Assembly (NCBI GenBank): GCA_949152475.1
Contig: OX424568.1
Span: 12,747,667-12,811,666, forward strand
Origin: Terebella lapidaria
Lineage: Eukaryota; Annelida; Polychaeta; Terebellida; Terebellidae
Reading direction: 5' to 3'
DNA: 64,000 bases
Positions 1 through 9,434 of the stretch are shown one piece after another. The notes beneath the pieces are model-generated. The model was not told the origin of the DNA. It saw only the letters and a program-made list of their open reading frames with translations, and did not search any database. The position numbers and the translations under genes were made by a program. Positions within the stretch are counted from its first letter, which is position 1; every line of letters starts with the position of its first letter.

Positions 1-62
1 GGACACATTTATAGTTGTATTTATCTTTTTCCCATTTATTTTTTGTTTGCCTTCCTACTTAC

Positions 63-199
63 TCGCAGATGTTACAGTTTGCTGGACATTTCTCAGGTTG
101 TGTACAGGAACACCTCAAGCAAGGGCGCTTGGCTTCTAAGACAGTTGCCATGGTGATGGTCAATACGACCAGGACAGCCAAGATGAGTATGTGTTTCAT
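63..199 (-). CDS. Secreted Cys-rich peptide, KRPC-type, exon 1 (K1, partial)
   Basis: This is coding exon 1 of a small secreted peptide. The ATG is at 199-197 and a consensus donor GTAAGT follows the exon end at 63. The 137-nt exon encodes a hydrophobic signal peptide (MKH start, Val/Leu/Ile core, EA before the likely cleavage site) and then a mature start KRPC with six cysteines spaced C-x2-C-x-C-x5-C-x3-C-x2-C. Exon length and donor phase are identical to K2, whose second exon lies about 365 bp further left. The matching exon 2 of this copy therefore falls outside the window. No disabling change is visible. It lies divergently to P1 across a 2.4-kb spacer. I do not recognise the family; secretion is inferred from the signal peptide. 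Confidence 0.75.
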
Positions 200-299
200 T
201 CTCTGATATAGAAAATATACGAAAATAGAAAATCTTTTCGGGTCTTTGTATTCTACGGAAGGTGACTAGGGCCACCTAACTAAAATTGTATGTTTCCAT

Positions 300-660
300 T
301 CAAATTTTTTCCCGATAATTTGACTTATTATCTCGATATATCGCCTTGTTATCTCACAAAATCAATATACCGGGTTAGTTTATGATATATTGACTTACAT
401 ATCTCAATAAATCGACTGACATTTCTCAATAAATAGATTTACCGGCCCAAGTATCATACACTGCGCCTTAATATCACTCGTCCACTAAATGAATGCCATT
501 TAATCCGTCTGTCACCTTTTTAATCCTATTGAATATAGAAGAAGTCGCAGTGTATTATACTTGGGCCGATTTACCTATTGATAACTCCACTTATAATCCC
601 AATGTATTGATATAATATCCCAATTGAGGATCAACTTATGTATCTCGATAAATCAATTGC
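300..660. repeat. Degenerate TATCTCGATA/AATCGACTTA minisatellite
   Basis: The words TATCTCGATA, ATCTCAATAAATCGAC and TTCTCAATAAATAGA recur about every 20-25 bases. Related tracts occur at 5500-5710, 14120-14340, 39490-39830, 46225-46450 and 53070-53295. Reverse-oriented tracts are at 62140-62270 and 63880-64000. The tract sits about 100-250 bp upstream of each KRPC-type start codon. The copies have drifted, so the exact period is uncertain. Confidence 0.6.
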
Positions 661-1541
661 CAAGGCATTTAAAGTACAATTAAAATACAAAAAAGAGCCA
701 CAATAATCGTAAGCCATATCATTTCATTGGTTACTTTGGCAACAATAGGAGAAACTTATTAAGATCATCTCAACCAGGGCTCCCACTGAAGACTTCACTC
801 TCTGTAAAAACATTTTTGCCGGGCGTTAGGATCAATTTAGACTTTTCCTCAGATGAAACCTCAATTGTATTGCTGAATAGTGATTTTATCTAATACCACT
901 GTACTCATACTGGACACTATTTGAAATGCATGATTAAAATTCATTACATTAAACATTGGAATAATATAAACCAAACGACCCTACTGAAGAAGGCGTATCC
1001 AGATGAGGTTAGGAACGTACATCATTTGCATTTTTAAAAGCTAAAACCATTGGACAGAATAATGCTGTGACCATTACAGATTTTAATTCAGTAGTTTGGC
1101 CTGTAATATTCTATATTTACATGATTTAATGTTATAAATTATAATCCTAAATCGTATATTCGACATAGTTGTACAATATGAAAAATTCTAAGTTGCCGTT
1201 GTCAATGTAACCAAAGAAGTGGTATGGCTCGCTTGCCTATTCTTGCTGGAGACATATTTCCATGTTACTTGTAATTTAAATACTTGTAATTTAAATACTC
1301 AAATATTTGCAGTCAATATATATGGCAGGTAAGTCGACAAATAGGGGTTAAACCTTTTAGCTGGGTATCCCTAATCCTCTCCCGTGATATACTCACTTGT
1401 CCGTTCCTCCTGGTGGCGTGATTTCTTCCTCAAATGTAAACTCTGTCAATGCAGTGAGTAGATGGAGGCATACTACATCCTGTTTTTGCAATATTAGTGT
1501 GTCGATTACATGACAAATAATGAAACAGACATATGCCACAG

Positions 1542-1553
1542 CCACACGTGTGG
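1542..1553. promoter_or_regulatory. Conserved E-box palindrome CCACACGTGTGG in spacer
   Basis: This is a perfect 12-bp palindrome with a CACGTG core. The identical 12-mer occurs in every + oriented spacer copy: 9541-9552, 18168-18179, 19258-19269, 40711-40722, 47299-47310 and 54142-54153. The inverted spacer keeps CACACGTGTGG at 61911-61921. CACGTG is the known binding core of bHLH factors. Shared regulation of the divergent peptide genes is an inference. Confidence 0.45.
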
Positions 1554-2410
1554 TCTAATGTGGGCAAGGTATTGTGAATGTATGGAGGGGGTCACGGTAA
1601 TGAAGCATGTTTATTCTCACATATTGCGAGTGTTGCCTATTGGAACAATATGTACCACCATAAGCCTACGGATTTCCAAAGAATGTTGTGGAATGATATG
1701 AACAATATATATGAACACAATGCTAATATTATCAGTAATGCATCACCAAACAACACCACGGACTATCTGAAAGTAAACACGCCATGGTACTCTATGATGC
1801 CCAACGTATTTACGTATCACTTGGAATCACATTTACAGCATGAATTGTCATAATTTACGGATCAACAAATGAAACCACCTGCCGTAGCTGCAATGTCAGA
1901 GTGTATGCAATGTCGGAGCGATTTTCGTAGTTTTTCACGCCTGTATGACTCCAGTAGTATGTTAATGCACGCGATACATGATACAATGCAATAAATGATG
2001 TATGTTCATCACGTTCATCGTTTTGAGTGAAGAATGATTCCAAAATATTGGCTGAAATCTACATGCAGTACCCATTGCTATCATTTGCGCTCTAATAAAC
2101 TCACCATAAGTTATGATATGTGGCAAATTACTGTAATATGCTGAGTAATTCTAGAAGTTACCACCATCGTTTTTAACAATTCCATCAGGTCTATACAATT
2201 TCCATGCTGTGCTCAATGCGCTACTAGAACATCAGTATGTAGACCACATCGCTAGATTCACGGAATACTCACAATACTTGAACATCAGCCCATTCTTGGA
2301 AATCAGTATGGTGGTCCACTTTGCTGAAATCATGATACACTCACAATAGATGAAAGTATTTTTGCTTCATTAACTTAGACTACCTACACAATGTGCTTGT
2401 AATAATAACT

Positions 2411-2530
2411 GTTAAACGCACGTGCAATCCCACTGTGACATGTGTTCGGTTTTCGACTCGTGTTTTGCATAACAATGGGATACTGTCTGCCTATATATAC
2501 CCAGTGCATAGACAGAGTCTGCACATGATG
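2411..2530 (+). promoter_or_regulatory. Core promoter of P1 (E-box and TATA box)
   Basis: A TATATATA box lies at 2492-2499, about 145 bp before the P1 ATG, and a CACGTG E-box lies at 2419-2424. The block is conserved at all RHPC-type genes, with TATA at 10790-10797, 30897-30904, 41663-41670, 48486-48493 (changed to TATAGATA) and 60547-60556 (minus strand). P2 and P3 carry CACTTG instead of CACGTG. Transcription probably starts near 2525. Confidence 0.55.
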
Positions 2531-2642
2531 ACATAAATCACATCATTTCGACGAACGATCCAACGAGGAGAAATCCTGACATTGACAACACAGATTGAAT
2601 TCTACGAATCGTCGTATATCTCAACCTGTTCTCCATACAACA

Positions 2643-3527
2643 ATGAGGCACTCAATCGTCTTTGCTGTTCTGGTGGTACTGGTCATTTCTATGACAACCT
2701 TCTCGGAAGCCAGACACCCTTGTCTGAGGTGTTCCTGTACCAAACCTGAGAAATGTCCGGCAGAATGCAACATCTGCGAGTAAGTTATAAAAGACTCATG
2801 TTTGAATTTTATGTCTGAACAATCATCAGTAGGACATTGTGTATTTAAAAAAAAAATCCTACATTCTCTTCAATGTCAAATTACGGTAACTTCATCAGTA
2901 GGACATTATGCATGTAAAAAAAAACATTCTCTTCAATGTCAAAATAATGTAACTTCAACCCAACAATTCTAACAGCAGAGTTTCTACTACACATGAGATG
3001 AATTAGTGTGTAAATGGTGAACAATATATTATTAAATCGAGATCCAAAGCAACGTAATTTAAAGATTTGGTTATTGCATGGGCGCTATGTATTCATGTGA
3101 GTTTATACTACATCACACTACATAATCAAATTGTCCAAGGATAATTCATGTTCGGCAAAACAAAAACATGCCGCAATATCACAAAATGAATATATATTCA
3201 AAAATGTATTTATAAGTACCTTTATCGATCAATTGAATGCATCAGTGAAAAACATAACCAAACACTATATTTCCTTTTTTCACTATCCTTCAGCATGTAC
3301 CTGGGGATCTGTGAAGAGGAACCCATCTTTGTAGCATTCTGCAACGACAATGGCACAAACAACATTGTCGGATCAGGTTATATATGTTTATTTGCACTAT
3401 GTGTGTACAAAAATAATGATAATAAAATGATTGTAATGGCACTACGGGATGTTATTGGTGTCACATTAGAGATGGTTATTTTTCCTTTTTGTTAATAATA
3501 TTTTATATACATCTTTCAGAAGCCTGA
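2643..3527 (+). CDS. Secreted 8-Cys peptide, RHPC-type (P1), spliced
   Basis: Exon 1 is 2643-2779 (137 nt; signal peptide of about 24 residues, then the RHPC start and six Cys) with donor GTAAGT. Exon 2 is 3294-3376 (83 nt, after CCTTCAG) and adds two more Cys in an acidic EEEP context. Exon 3 starts at 3520 and reaches TGA at 3527, giving 75 residues. The mature Cys framework is C-x2-C-x-C-x5-C-x3-C-x2-C-x6-C-x9-C. The donor of intron 2 (GTTATA) is weak. Intron 2 is itself open to 3495, and a second acceptor at 3566 stays open to a stop at 3642, so the C-terminus is uncertain. The call rests on copies with conserved frames and splice sites. The family is not recognised; an antimicrobial, inhibitory, signalling or toxin-like role would all be guesses. 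Confidence 0.75.
2818..2960 (+). repeat. Tandem ~75-bp repeat in P1 intron 1
   Basis: Two imperfect copies, each running from CATCAGTAGGACATT through an A-run to ATTCTCTTCAATGTCAAA. The same pair lies in intron 1 of P2, P3, P4 and P5, so it predates the duplications. Confidence 0.6.
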
Positions 3528-3637
3528 AGGACAGGACCCAGCCGTTCTTAATTTACTTTCTTCAGAAGCCTGGAGGACAGCTCTCAGTCTGGGTGGTTGT
3601 CGAATCGCGATGGCATTATTATTTGTAGAAAGTACAG

Positions 3638-3643
3638 AATAAA
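3638..3643 (+). terminator. Polyadenylation signal AATAAA of P1
   Basis: AATAAA lies about 110 bp after the predicted P1 stop. It is conserved at 11921-11926, 32036-32041, 42770-42775 and 49618-49623. The last two bases of the alternative stop TAA are part of this hexamer. Confidence 0.5.
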
Positions 3644-3739
3644 TGTTATGCATTCAGATTTTCTGTCATCTTGTAATATGTATACAGTAGACACGTAATC
3701 TGATGAATTACGTTTTTCTCTTGTTCGATCATACTGTAT

Positions 3740-4290
3740 AATCACGCATATAAGGACACTGTCCTTTTATTCGAGCCTGTCCTTATATTCCAATATAAGT
3801 ACATGTCCCGCTATTCAAGAATGTTTACTTTTTTTCGCGCCATAAAGAAATAATAGTTTATAAGCGCACCCATGTCCTTGTATGGGGTCCATGATGATGG
3901 TAATGCACTTGGGCTGAGAACGAATGAAAGAGTTTGACATCCATTTTTCATCACGTCGTTACCAGTAAAGCAATCACTTTGAACTGACAATACGACCTAT
4001 CTGAACCCAACAGAACCACATTGTATAATTATTCATATCTACAACACCTACACTAACCCAACACATTTAATGTAACTCGACATCAATGGTGGTTATGACT
4101 TGTCTAGGCTACCTGCACACGAAGGTGGCTATTATTTAACTCAGCTTACCATTTTCTTATATGCGGGTCATTTCGGGTGTTCTTATATTCGAACATAAGA
4201 ACATATTCCTATATTCGAGACGATTCATTTTTTTTGTGAGAGCCCCAAAATGCAATATTCCGGATATAAGAATATGTCCTTTTATGTACT
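3740..4290. repeat. Interspersed palindromic repeat downstream of P1
   Basis: Repeated CCTTATATTCGA and TATAAGGACA words in both orientations. A near-perfect 26-bp palindrome lies at 4178-4203 (TTCTTATATTCGAACATAAG core). The same block follows P2 (palindrome at 12461-12486), P4 (43300-43325) and P5 (near 50148). It is diverged after P3 (32140-32680). It may be an old MITE; no clear terminal repeats or target duplication were found. Confidence 0.45.
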
Positions 4291-4811
4291 CTTTTCACGA
4301 AAGGCGGCGCTCCAGCACCCGTCTTTCACACAATTCTTCCTTTGCATTCTGGGATACCGAGAATAGTTCCAACATGGATGCCTCTATGAATCGATGTAAG
4401 ATTGAATGTTTGTGATATTTTGTTACAGACAGCACATATTGTCGAAAACTATACAACTTTTTAAGAGATTGTGATAGAATAACTCCAGTAGCAGTGTCCG
4501 GAGCAATCTTTAGTGCCTCTGAAAAATCCATGGCTGAGGCATGACTGAATAGTCGATCCGTGCAAAACAAGAAAGCACGTGCTCGTGTTTACAAAACGCG
4601 CATTAATGCATACTATTTGTTGCCGCGCATTGACACTGTCCCTGATTCAGGGGGCCCGAGAATCGGTTATTTTACAATGACGAGTGCTTCAGAGTGCCAT
4701 CTGGTGGACAAAACGTATTTGCATGATTATTGTCGCCACATATTCAAATACGATTAAATTGGCCCATGGATTGATGCGTGATTTTAAAAGGACTATGATG
4801 TCAATGATAAA

Positions 4812-4857
<46 letters not shown>

Positions 4858-5475
4858 GCTGTTCAAAACTGCAGATTAATCGATTAGATCATAATGAGTT
4901 TGAGATCATCATGCAACAATTTCAGTTAACCCTTTCACTGCCGGAGGAGAAACCAGGGCAAACTGAAACACGATAAATTGATATTAAACTTATGTCCCAA
5001 TAGTGAAATTTTGAAACTTAAATTATATTCATTGTACTTATAACAAACCCACTTTCTATTTTATTATAATGAAAAATGTTTCACAATAAATATGTCCTTT
5101 AAATATAAACTTTATAATTTCTTCAAAACAAATTGGCGATGGGATACGAGGCCTGAATAAGTTTTTGGCAGTGAAAGGGCAGTGAAACAATAGTTTAATA
5201 CGGAAGAGCCAATATTTCATTTCAGCTTTATTTCAGATTTTTACTTTTACATCATGCATCAATTTCAGTTAACCTATAATTTAATACGGTATTCCGTTTT
5301 AGCTTCACTTCGTCCTAAACACCGACTGCCAGCCCTCAAACAACACCATACCCAAAAAAATGAAGCAAGATAATTGTGTGGTTACACAAAGTTGGCTTGA
5401 CATACCCCATCCATGACGTGTGTCCAGTCATTCATTTATATTAATTACTATTATTAATATAACAATCATTTTCAC
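4291..5475. repeat. Downstream repeat block with (TAA)n tract
   Basis: Non-coding. A (TAA)n microsatellite at about 4808-4856 is followed by a conserved repeat. The repeat has CTGCAGATTAATCGATTAGA, several TTTCAGTTAACC words and a block ending in GACATACCCCATCCATGACG. The same order recurs at 13460-14100, 38340-38670, 43975-44640 and 50828-51480. Ile-rich or Asn-rich reading frames here are translations of the microsatellite. Confidence 0.5.
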
Positions 5476-6468
5476 TGAATAAATTTTGGATAAATTGGCT
5501 TTTTATTGGGATATATCGACTTATTATCTCAACAGATCAAAATACTGGGTTAGTTTACGATATATTAACTTACATATCTCAATGAATCGACTTCACATTT
5601 CTCAATAGATAGACCTACTTATTAGACTTATCTCGATAACTCCAATTATTGTCCCAACATATCGATATAGTATCCCGATTAATCAACTTATGTATCTCCA
5701 TAAATCAACTTGCCAAGGCAGGTACAATCAAATTACAGAAATGTGCCACAATAATCGTGAGCCATATCATTTCATTGGTTACTTTGGCAACAATAGGAGA
5801 AACTAATGAGATCATCTCAACCCGAGCTCCCACTAAAGACTTTCCTCTTTGTAAAAATATTTTTGCTGGGCGTTTGGATCAGCTTTGACTTCCTCAGATA
5901 AGACCTTAATTGTACGCGTGAATGGTGAATTTATCTGAGACCACTGTACTCTTACTGGAAACGATGTGAAATATACGATTAAAATTCACGACATTAAACA
6001 CTGGAGTGATATAAACCAAACTACCCTACCGAAGAAAGCATCTCCAGATGACTTTGGGAACGTACATCATTCACATCTTTATTAGCTAAAACCGTTGGAC
6101 AGAATAGTGCTGTGACCATTATAGATTTTAATTCAGTAGTTTGGTCTGTATTATTTTATATTCAATGCTATGGTATATTCAGTATGGTTGTACAATATGA
6201 GTTATTCTCCGTATTCTTGCTGTTGTCAATGTAACCAAAGAAGTGGTATGGCTCGCTTACCTATTCTTTTGCTGGAGACATATTTCCATTTCACTTATAC
6301 TTTACATACCTAAGTTATATAAGTAGATTTATCAAGATATACGTCAATTTGTCGATATATATTGCAGGTAAGTCGATAAAGAAGGGGAAAGTTTTTCAGC
6401 TGGGTATCCATAGTCCTCTCCCGTGATATACTCACTTGTTCGTTCCTCCCGGTTTCTGCTCCCAATTG
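5476..6468. other. Spacer remnant; KRPC-type gene deleted here
   Basis: After the ATTTTCACT word at about 5470 the sequence jumps directly to the TCTCGATA minisatellite and spacer. In the units at 44.7-46.2 kb and 51.5-53.0 kb, the two exons of a KRPC-type gene lie between these same landmarks. The gene is therefore missing from this unit, and also from the unit at 14100-15092. No coding region was seen. Confidence 0.55.
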
Positions 6469-7035
6469 TATTGTACTGCTGAAACCAGCAGACGTGTTTT
6501 TCAAAGGCTTTTGAAAAGGCTTTTGTTGTTTTGATGTGTTTTGTGTTGTGACTTTTGTACAAGTGACGGACTAAGTTACATGGAATACAGTGGACTAATG
6601 AGCACGATAAACATGCTGTTATTGAGGACACTATTTACCAGCATTTCTGTCCGGCCTAATATTATCACAATTGGACTTGGAACAGCCATGACACAGGTCT
6701 CCATACTGCAATACAGTACTGCTGAGCTTTATGCCCTGGGCAAAGCTCCTGTAATCTCAGTGATTAAGCTACCTACAGAGACTTGGTCAACACTCAAGAA
6801 ACTTGAGTAATTATTAATGTTCCCATATCGCACACGGCCCGCTGCAGGATTACCACCCAGCATGGACGAAGGCCTGTTAGGATTAACAAGCCACAACAAC
6901 GGCCCTCACCACAATCGCTTGTTGATATTTTCAAGCAAAGAAGTGGACTTATGAAACATAAACAATCCAACCAAGTTTGGCGTTTGGAATGCAAGGTCTC
7001 TCAATAACAAAACTGCATCACTTGTTTATTTTGTG

Positions 7036-7219
7036 ATTGAGGAAAAACTAGACACTGTGGCTATTAGTTTAAGGTGCGGTATTTGACTTTCACCATGGTG
7101 ATCTAACCCCCCTCATTGGCAAGAGAGGCCCCTAGCACCAACTCAAATATACTATAGCTCACTATTGTGCTCGTACCGCACCTTAAACTAATAGCCACAG
7201 TGTCTAGTTTTTCCTCAAT
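7036..7219. repeat. 46-bp perfect inverted repeat inside the LINE
   Basis: The arm at 7036-7081 is the exact reverse complement of 7174-7219, separated by a 92-nt loop. The left arm is endonuclease-coding sequence; the loop and right arm are foreign to the frame. The other LINE copy (15660-15705 and 15798-15843) has one mismatch. The pattern fits a fold-back or template-switch event during reverse transcription. Confidence 0.85.
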
Positions 7220-7408
7220 ACAGAAACGTGGTTCTCTGGAACAGCTGCGGATAAAAAGGCAATCTCTGAGGTCGAAGATGCTCTACCTGACTTCGATCTC
7301 ATATCTTATCCACGGACTCATAAAACTGGTGGAGGTGTCGCTGTCCTGAAACGAACGTATTTCTAGCACAGAGCCAATAGGAGAACTGATTTCTCTACCT
7401 TTGAATAT

Positions 7409-8971
7409 ATGGATTTAACCTTGTCGACTGGCTCTGACTCCCTCCGATTGGTCAACATCTATAGACCTCAAGTCAGTCGAAGCAAGGTAAGGACCACCGT
7501 CAACCAATTACTCAGTGAGTTGTCATCATTACTCGAAGTCCTGACGATTTATGGTGGTCATCTTGTCCTAGTTGGTGATTTTAACTACCATATGGACGTA
7601 TCTGCGAATACAGATACACAGAAATTCCAAGAATTCATTCATGCAGCGGACCTTGTCCAGCATGTGAACATTCCCACGCATAAATGTGGACATACATTAG
7701 ACCTGATCTTAACTGCTGGCTCAGACTTGGTCGTGTCTGGCTTGAAGTCACACATGACTCCCTCCGATCATCTGGCTATTACGTGCACTATGATGATCCC
7801 AAAACCACAGAGTACCTTGCAGAAGAAAACTGTCAGGAACATACGTCAAAATGGATCAAGACAGGTTCAAGACAGGTTGGTGATGTGCATGGATGCCCTA
7901 TGTCCAATCTTCACCATCATTGTCCAAGAGTCATTGTCTTCTGGAGTAGTCCCTGTTACTTTGAAGCAGGCTGTCGTAACGCCACTTCTGAAAAAGTCTA
8001 CACTTGACGCAGAATTACTAGCGAGTTACCGTCCCATATCTCAACTGCCTTTCGTCGCCAAACTCCTGGAACGTGTAGTTGTCGCTAGGCTGACGAGTTA
8101 CATAAACAATCACAATCTCTATGATCCATTCCAGTCAGCTTACCGAACAAACTACAGCACGGGAGCAGCTATACTCCGTGTAAACAATGACATCCTACGA
8201 TCTCTGGATCGTGGAGAAGAGACTGTTTTGGTATTACTGGATCTAAGTGCTGCGTTCGATACGCTCGATCACTCCATTCTGCTACAGAGATCAAGCACAC
8301 GGTTTGGCATTGGTGGCACTGTCCTCAGGTGGATACAATCTTATTTAACTCGGCGCAGTCAACGTGTACACATAAACGGTGCCTCATCACCTCCAACGTC
8401 ACTTGTCTACGGCGTCCCACAAGGGTCCGTACTTGGACCCATTCTATTCTCACTCTATGTCAGTCCCGTTGGCGACATCATTCGTCGTCACAATCTCCAG
8501 TATATGAGTTATGCTGATGACACGCAGATATATCTCAAACTTGATGCAGACATTGTCGCCCCGATGGCAGATGTTCTAAATCTGTGTGTGACGGAAATCC
8601 ATGCATGGATGTGCGCCAACCAGCTAAAGTTGAATGAAAGCGAGACGGAGGTTCTATATCTTCGCTCAAAATTTCGCTGCTCCAATCCCGCTCCCCAGAT
8701 AAATATCATGGATACTTCTGTGTCACCCAGCCAAACTGTGCGCAACCTCGGTGTTGTCATGGACGCCAACTTGACCCTCTCGAATCACGTTGCAGCTATT
8801 GCCCAGTCAGCAACACATGGATTAAGACATGTCGGTCGTTTGCGAAAATATCTGGATGAAGATACCACAAAAACTCTCATGAATGCTTTCGTTGTCAGTA
8901 AATTAGACTATTGCAATGCTTTGTTGTATGGTATGTCTGATTCGTCTGTCCTTTGTCTTCAAAGGTTGTAA
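7409..8971 (+). CDS. LINE reverse transcriptase fragment, copy 1
   Basis: A 520-codon open frame. It starts in the C-terminal part of the endonuclease domain (GDFNYH, then a SDHLAI motif). It continues into a Jockey/CR1-type RT: FQSAYR, LDLSAAFDTLDH, GVPQGSVLGPILF and the catalytic YADD. It ends early at a TAA at 8969-8971, after which RT-like sequence continues through at least one further stop. The normal linker between endonuclease and RT is shortened. The LINE is CR1/L2-like by motif style. It is presumably non-functional because the endonuclease and C-terminus are broken. Confidence 0.8.
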   Translation: MDLTLSTGSDSLRLVNIYRPQVSRSKVRTTVNQLLSELSSLLEVLTIYGGHLVLVGDFNYHMDVSANTDTQKFQEFIHAADLVQHVNIPTHKCGHTLDLILTAGSDLVVSGLKSHMTPSDHLAITCTMMIPKPQSTLQKKTVRNIRQNGSRQVQDRLVMCMDALCPIFTIIVQESLSSGVVPVTLKQAVVTPLLKKSTLDAELLASYRPISQLPFVAKLLERVVVARLTSYINNHNLYDPFQSAYRTNYSTGAAILRVNNDILRSLDRGEETVLVLLDLSAAFDTLDHSILLQRSSTRFGIGGTVLRWIQSYLTRRSQRVHINGASSPPTSLVYGVPQGSVLGPILFSLYVSPVGDIIRRHNLQYMSYADDTQIYLKLDADIVAPMADVLNLCVTEIHAWMCANQLKLNESETEVLYLRSKFRCSNPAPQINIMDTSVSPSQTVRNLGVVMDANLTLSNHVAAIAQSATHGLRHVGRLRKYLDEDTTKTLMNAFVVSKLDYCNALLYGMSDSSVLCLQRL

Positions 8972-9384
8972 AATACTGCTGCCAGACTTGTAACACTAAC
9001 TAAGCGTCATGAGCACATCACTCCAGTTCTGGCTCAGCTACACTGGCTGCCCATTAAATACAGAAGTATGTATTAGATTCTGTTGCTGGTATACAAGTCG
9101 TTAAATGGGCATGGCTCTGACTATCTCTCGGATCTGCTGGTCCCGTATGTTCATGTACGAGCCTTACGCTACTCTAGTCAAAATCAACTTGCTGTGCCAT
9201 CTACACACACAATAATGGTTCTAGAGCTTTCTCTGTTTGTGCACCTAACCTTTGGAATTCCCTACCTGGTGCTATTCAATTTAGTCAATCCGTCAGTTGT
9301 TTTAAGTCACAATTAAAAACTCACTTTTACCGACTAGCCTTTGAGAGTGTCATACTTTATAACGCTATATAAAAATAAACTATA

Positions 9385-9434
<50 letters not shown>

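Larger units (their letters stand above)
200..2418. other. Divergent intergenic spacer between K1 and P1
   Basis: About 2.2 kb of non-coding DNA lies between the diverging K1 and P1 genes. It recurs, more or less intact, at 39373-41590, 46081-48410 and 52924-55161. It recurs in pieces at 5476-6468 plus 9435-10710, 14100-15092 plus 18061-20012, and 30399-30820. It is inverted at 60557-62370. It contains the minisatellite at 300-700, a conserved block with a 12-bp E-box palindrome at 1542-1553, and the P1 promoter at its right end. Short reading frames here, such as 1510-1701, shift frame or length between copies and are not called as genes. Confidence 0.7.
6469..9434 (+). mobile_element. CR1/L2-like LINE, copy 1, inactive
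   Basis: A non-LTR retrotransposon of about 2.97 kb inserted in the spacer. Element-free copies of the site, such as the one near 40580-40610, fix its ends. It contains an AP-endonuclease remnant (ETWFS context after 7224), a reverse transcriptase (7409-8971) and a 3' (ATT)n tail of about 50 bp. A 46-bp inverted duplication breaks the endonuclease at 7036-7219. There are frameshifts near 7350-7400 and stops after 8968 and at 9076. The region between the endonuclease and RT is shorter than usual. No target-site duplication is evident. The second copy at 15093-18060 shares all these defects, so it arose by segmental duplication. Confidence 0.8.

Noticed and set aside
300..660. Regularly spaced repeats considered as a CRISPR array
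   Set aside because: Spacing and repeats are degenerate, there are no unique spacers, and the genome is eukaryotic.
1510..1701. 63-codon frame recurring in most spacers
   Set aside because: Length and C-terminal sequence change between copies, and the strongest conserved piece is the E-box palindrome rather than codon positions. More likely conserved non-coding DNA.
2643..3376. Assignment of the 8-Cys peptide to antistasin, Bowman-Birk, myticin or defensin families
   Set aside because: The cysteine spacing does not match those frameworks as I know them, so naming one would be a guess.
4684..4887. Frames with long Ile or Asn runs (also near 9357, 12965, 18000, 38151, 43798, 50645)
   Set aside because: Translations of (TAA)n or (ATT)n microsatellites.
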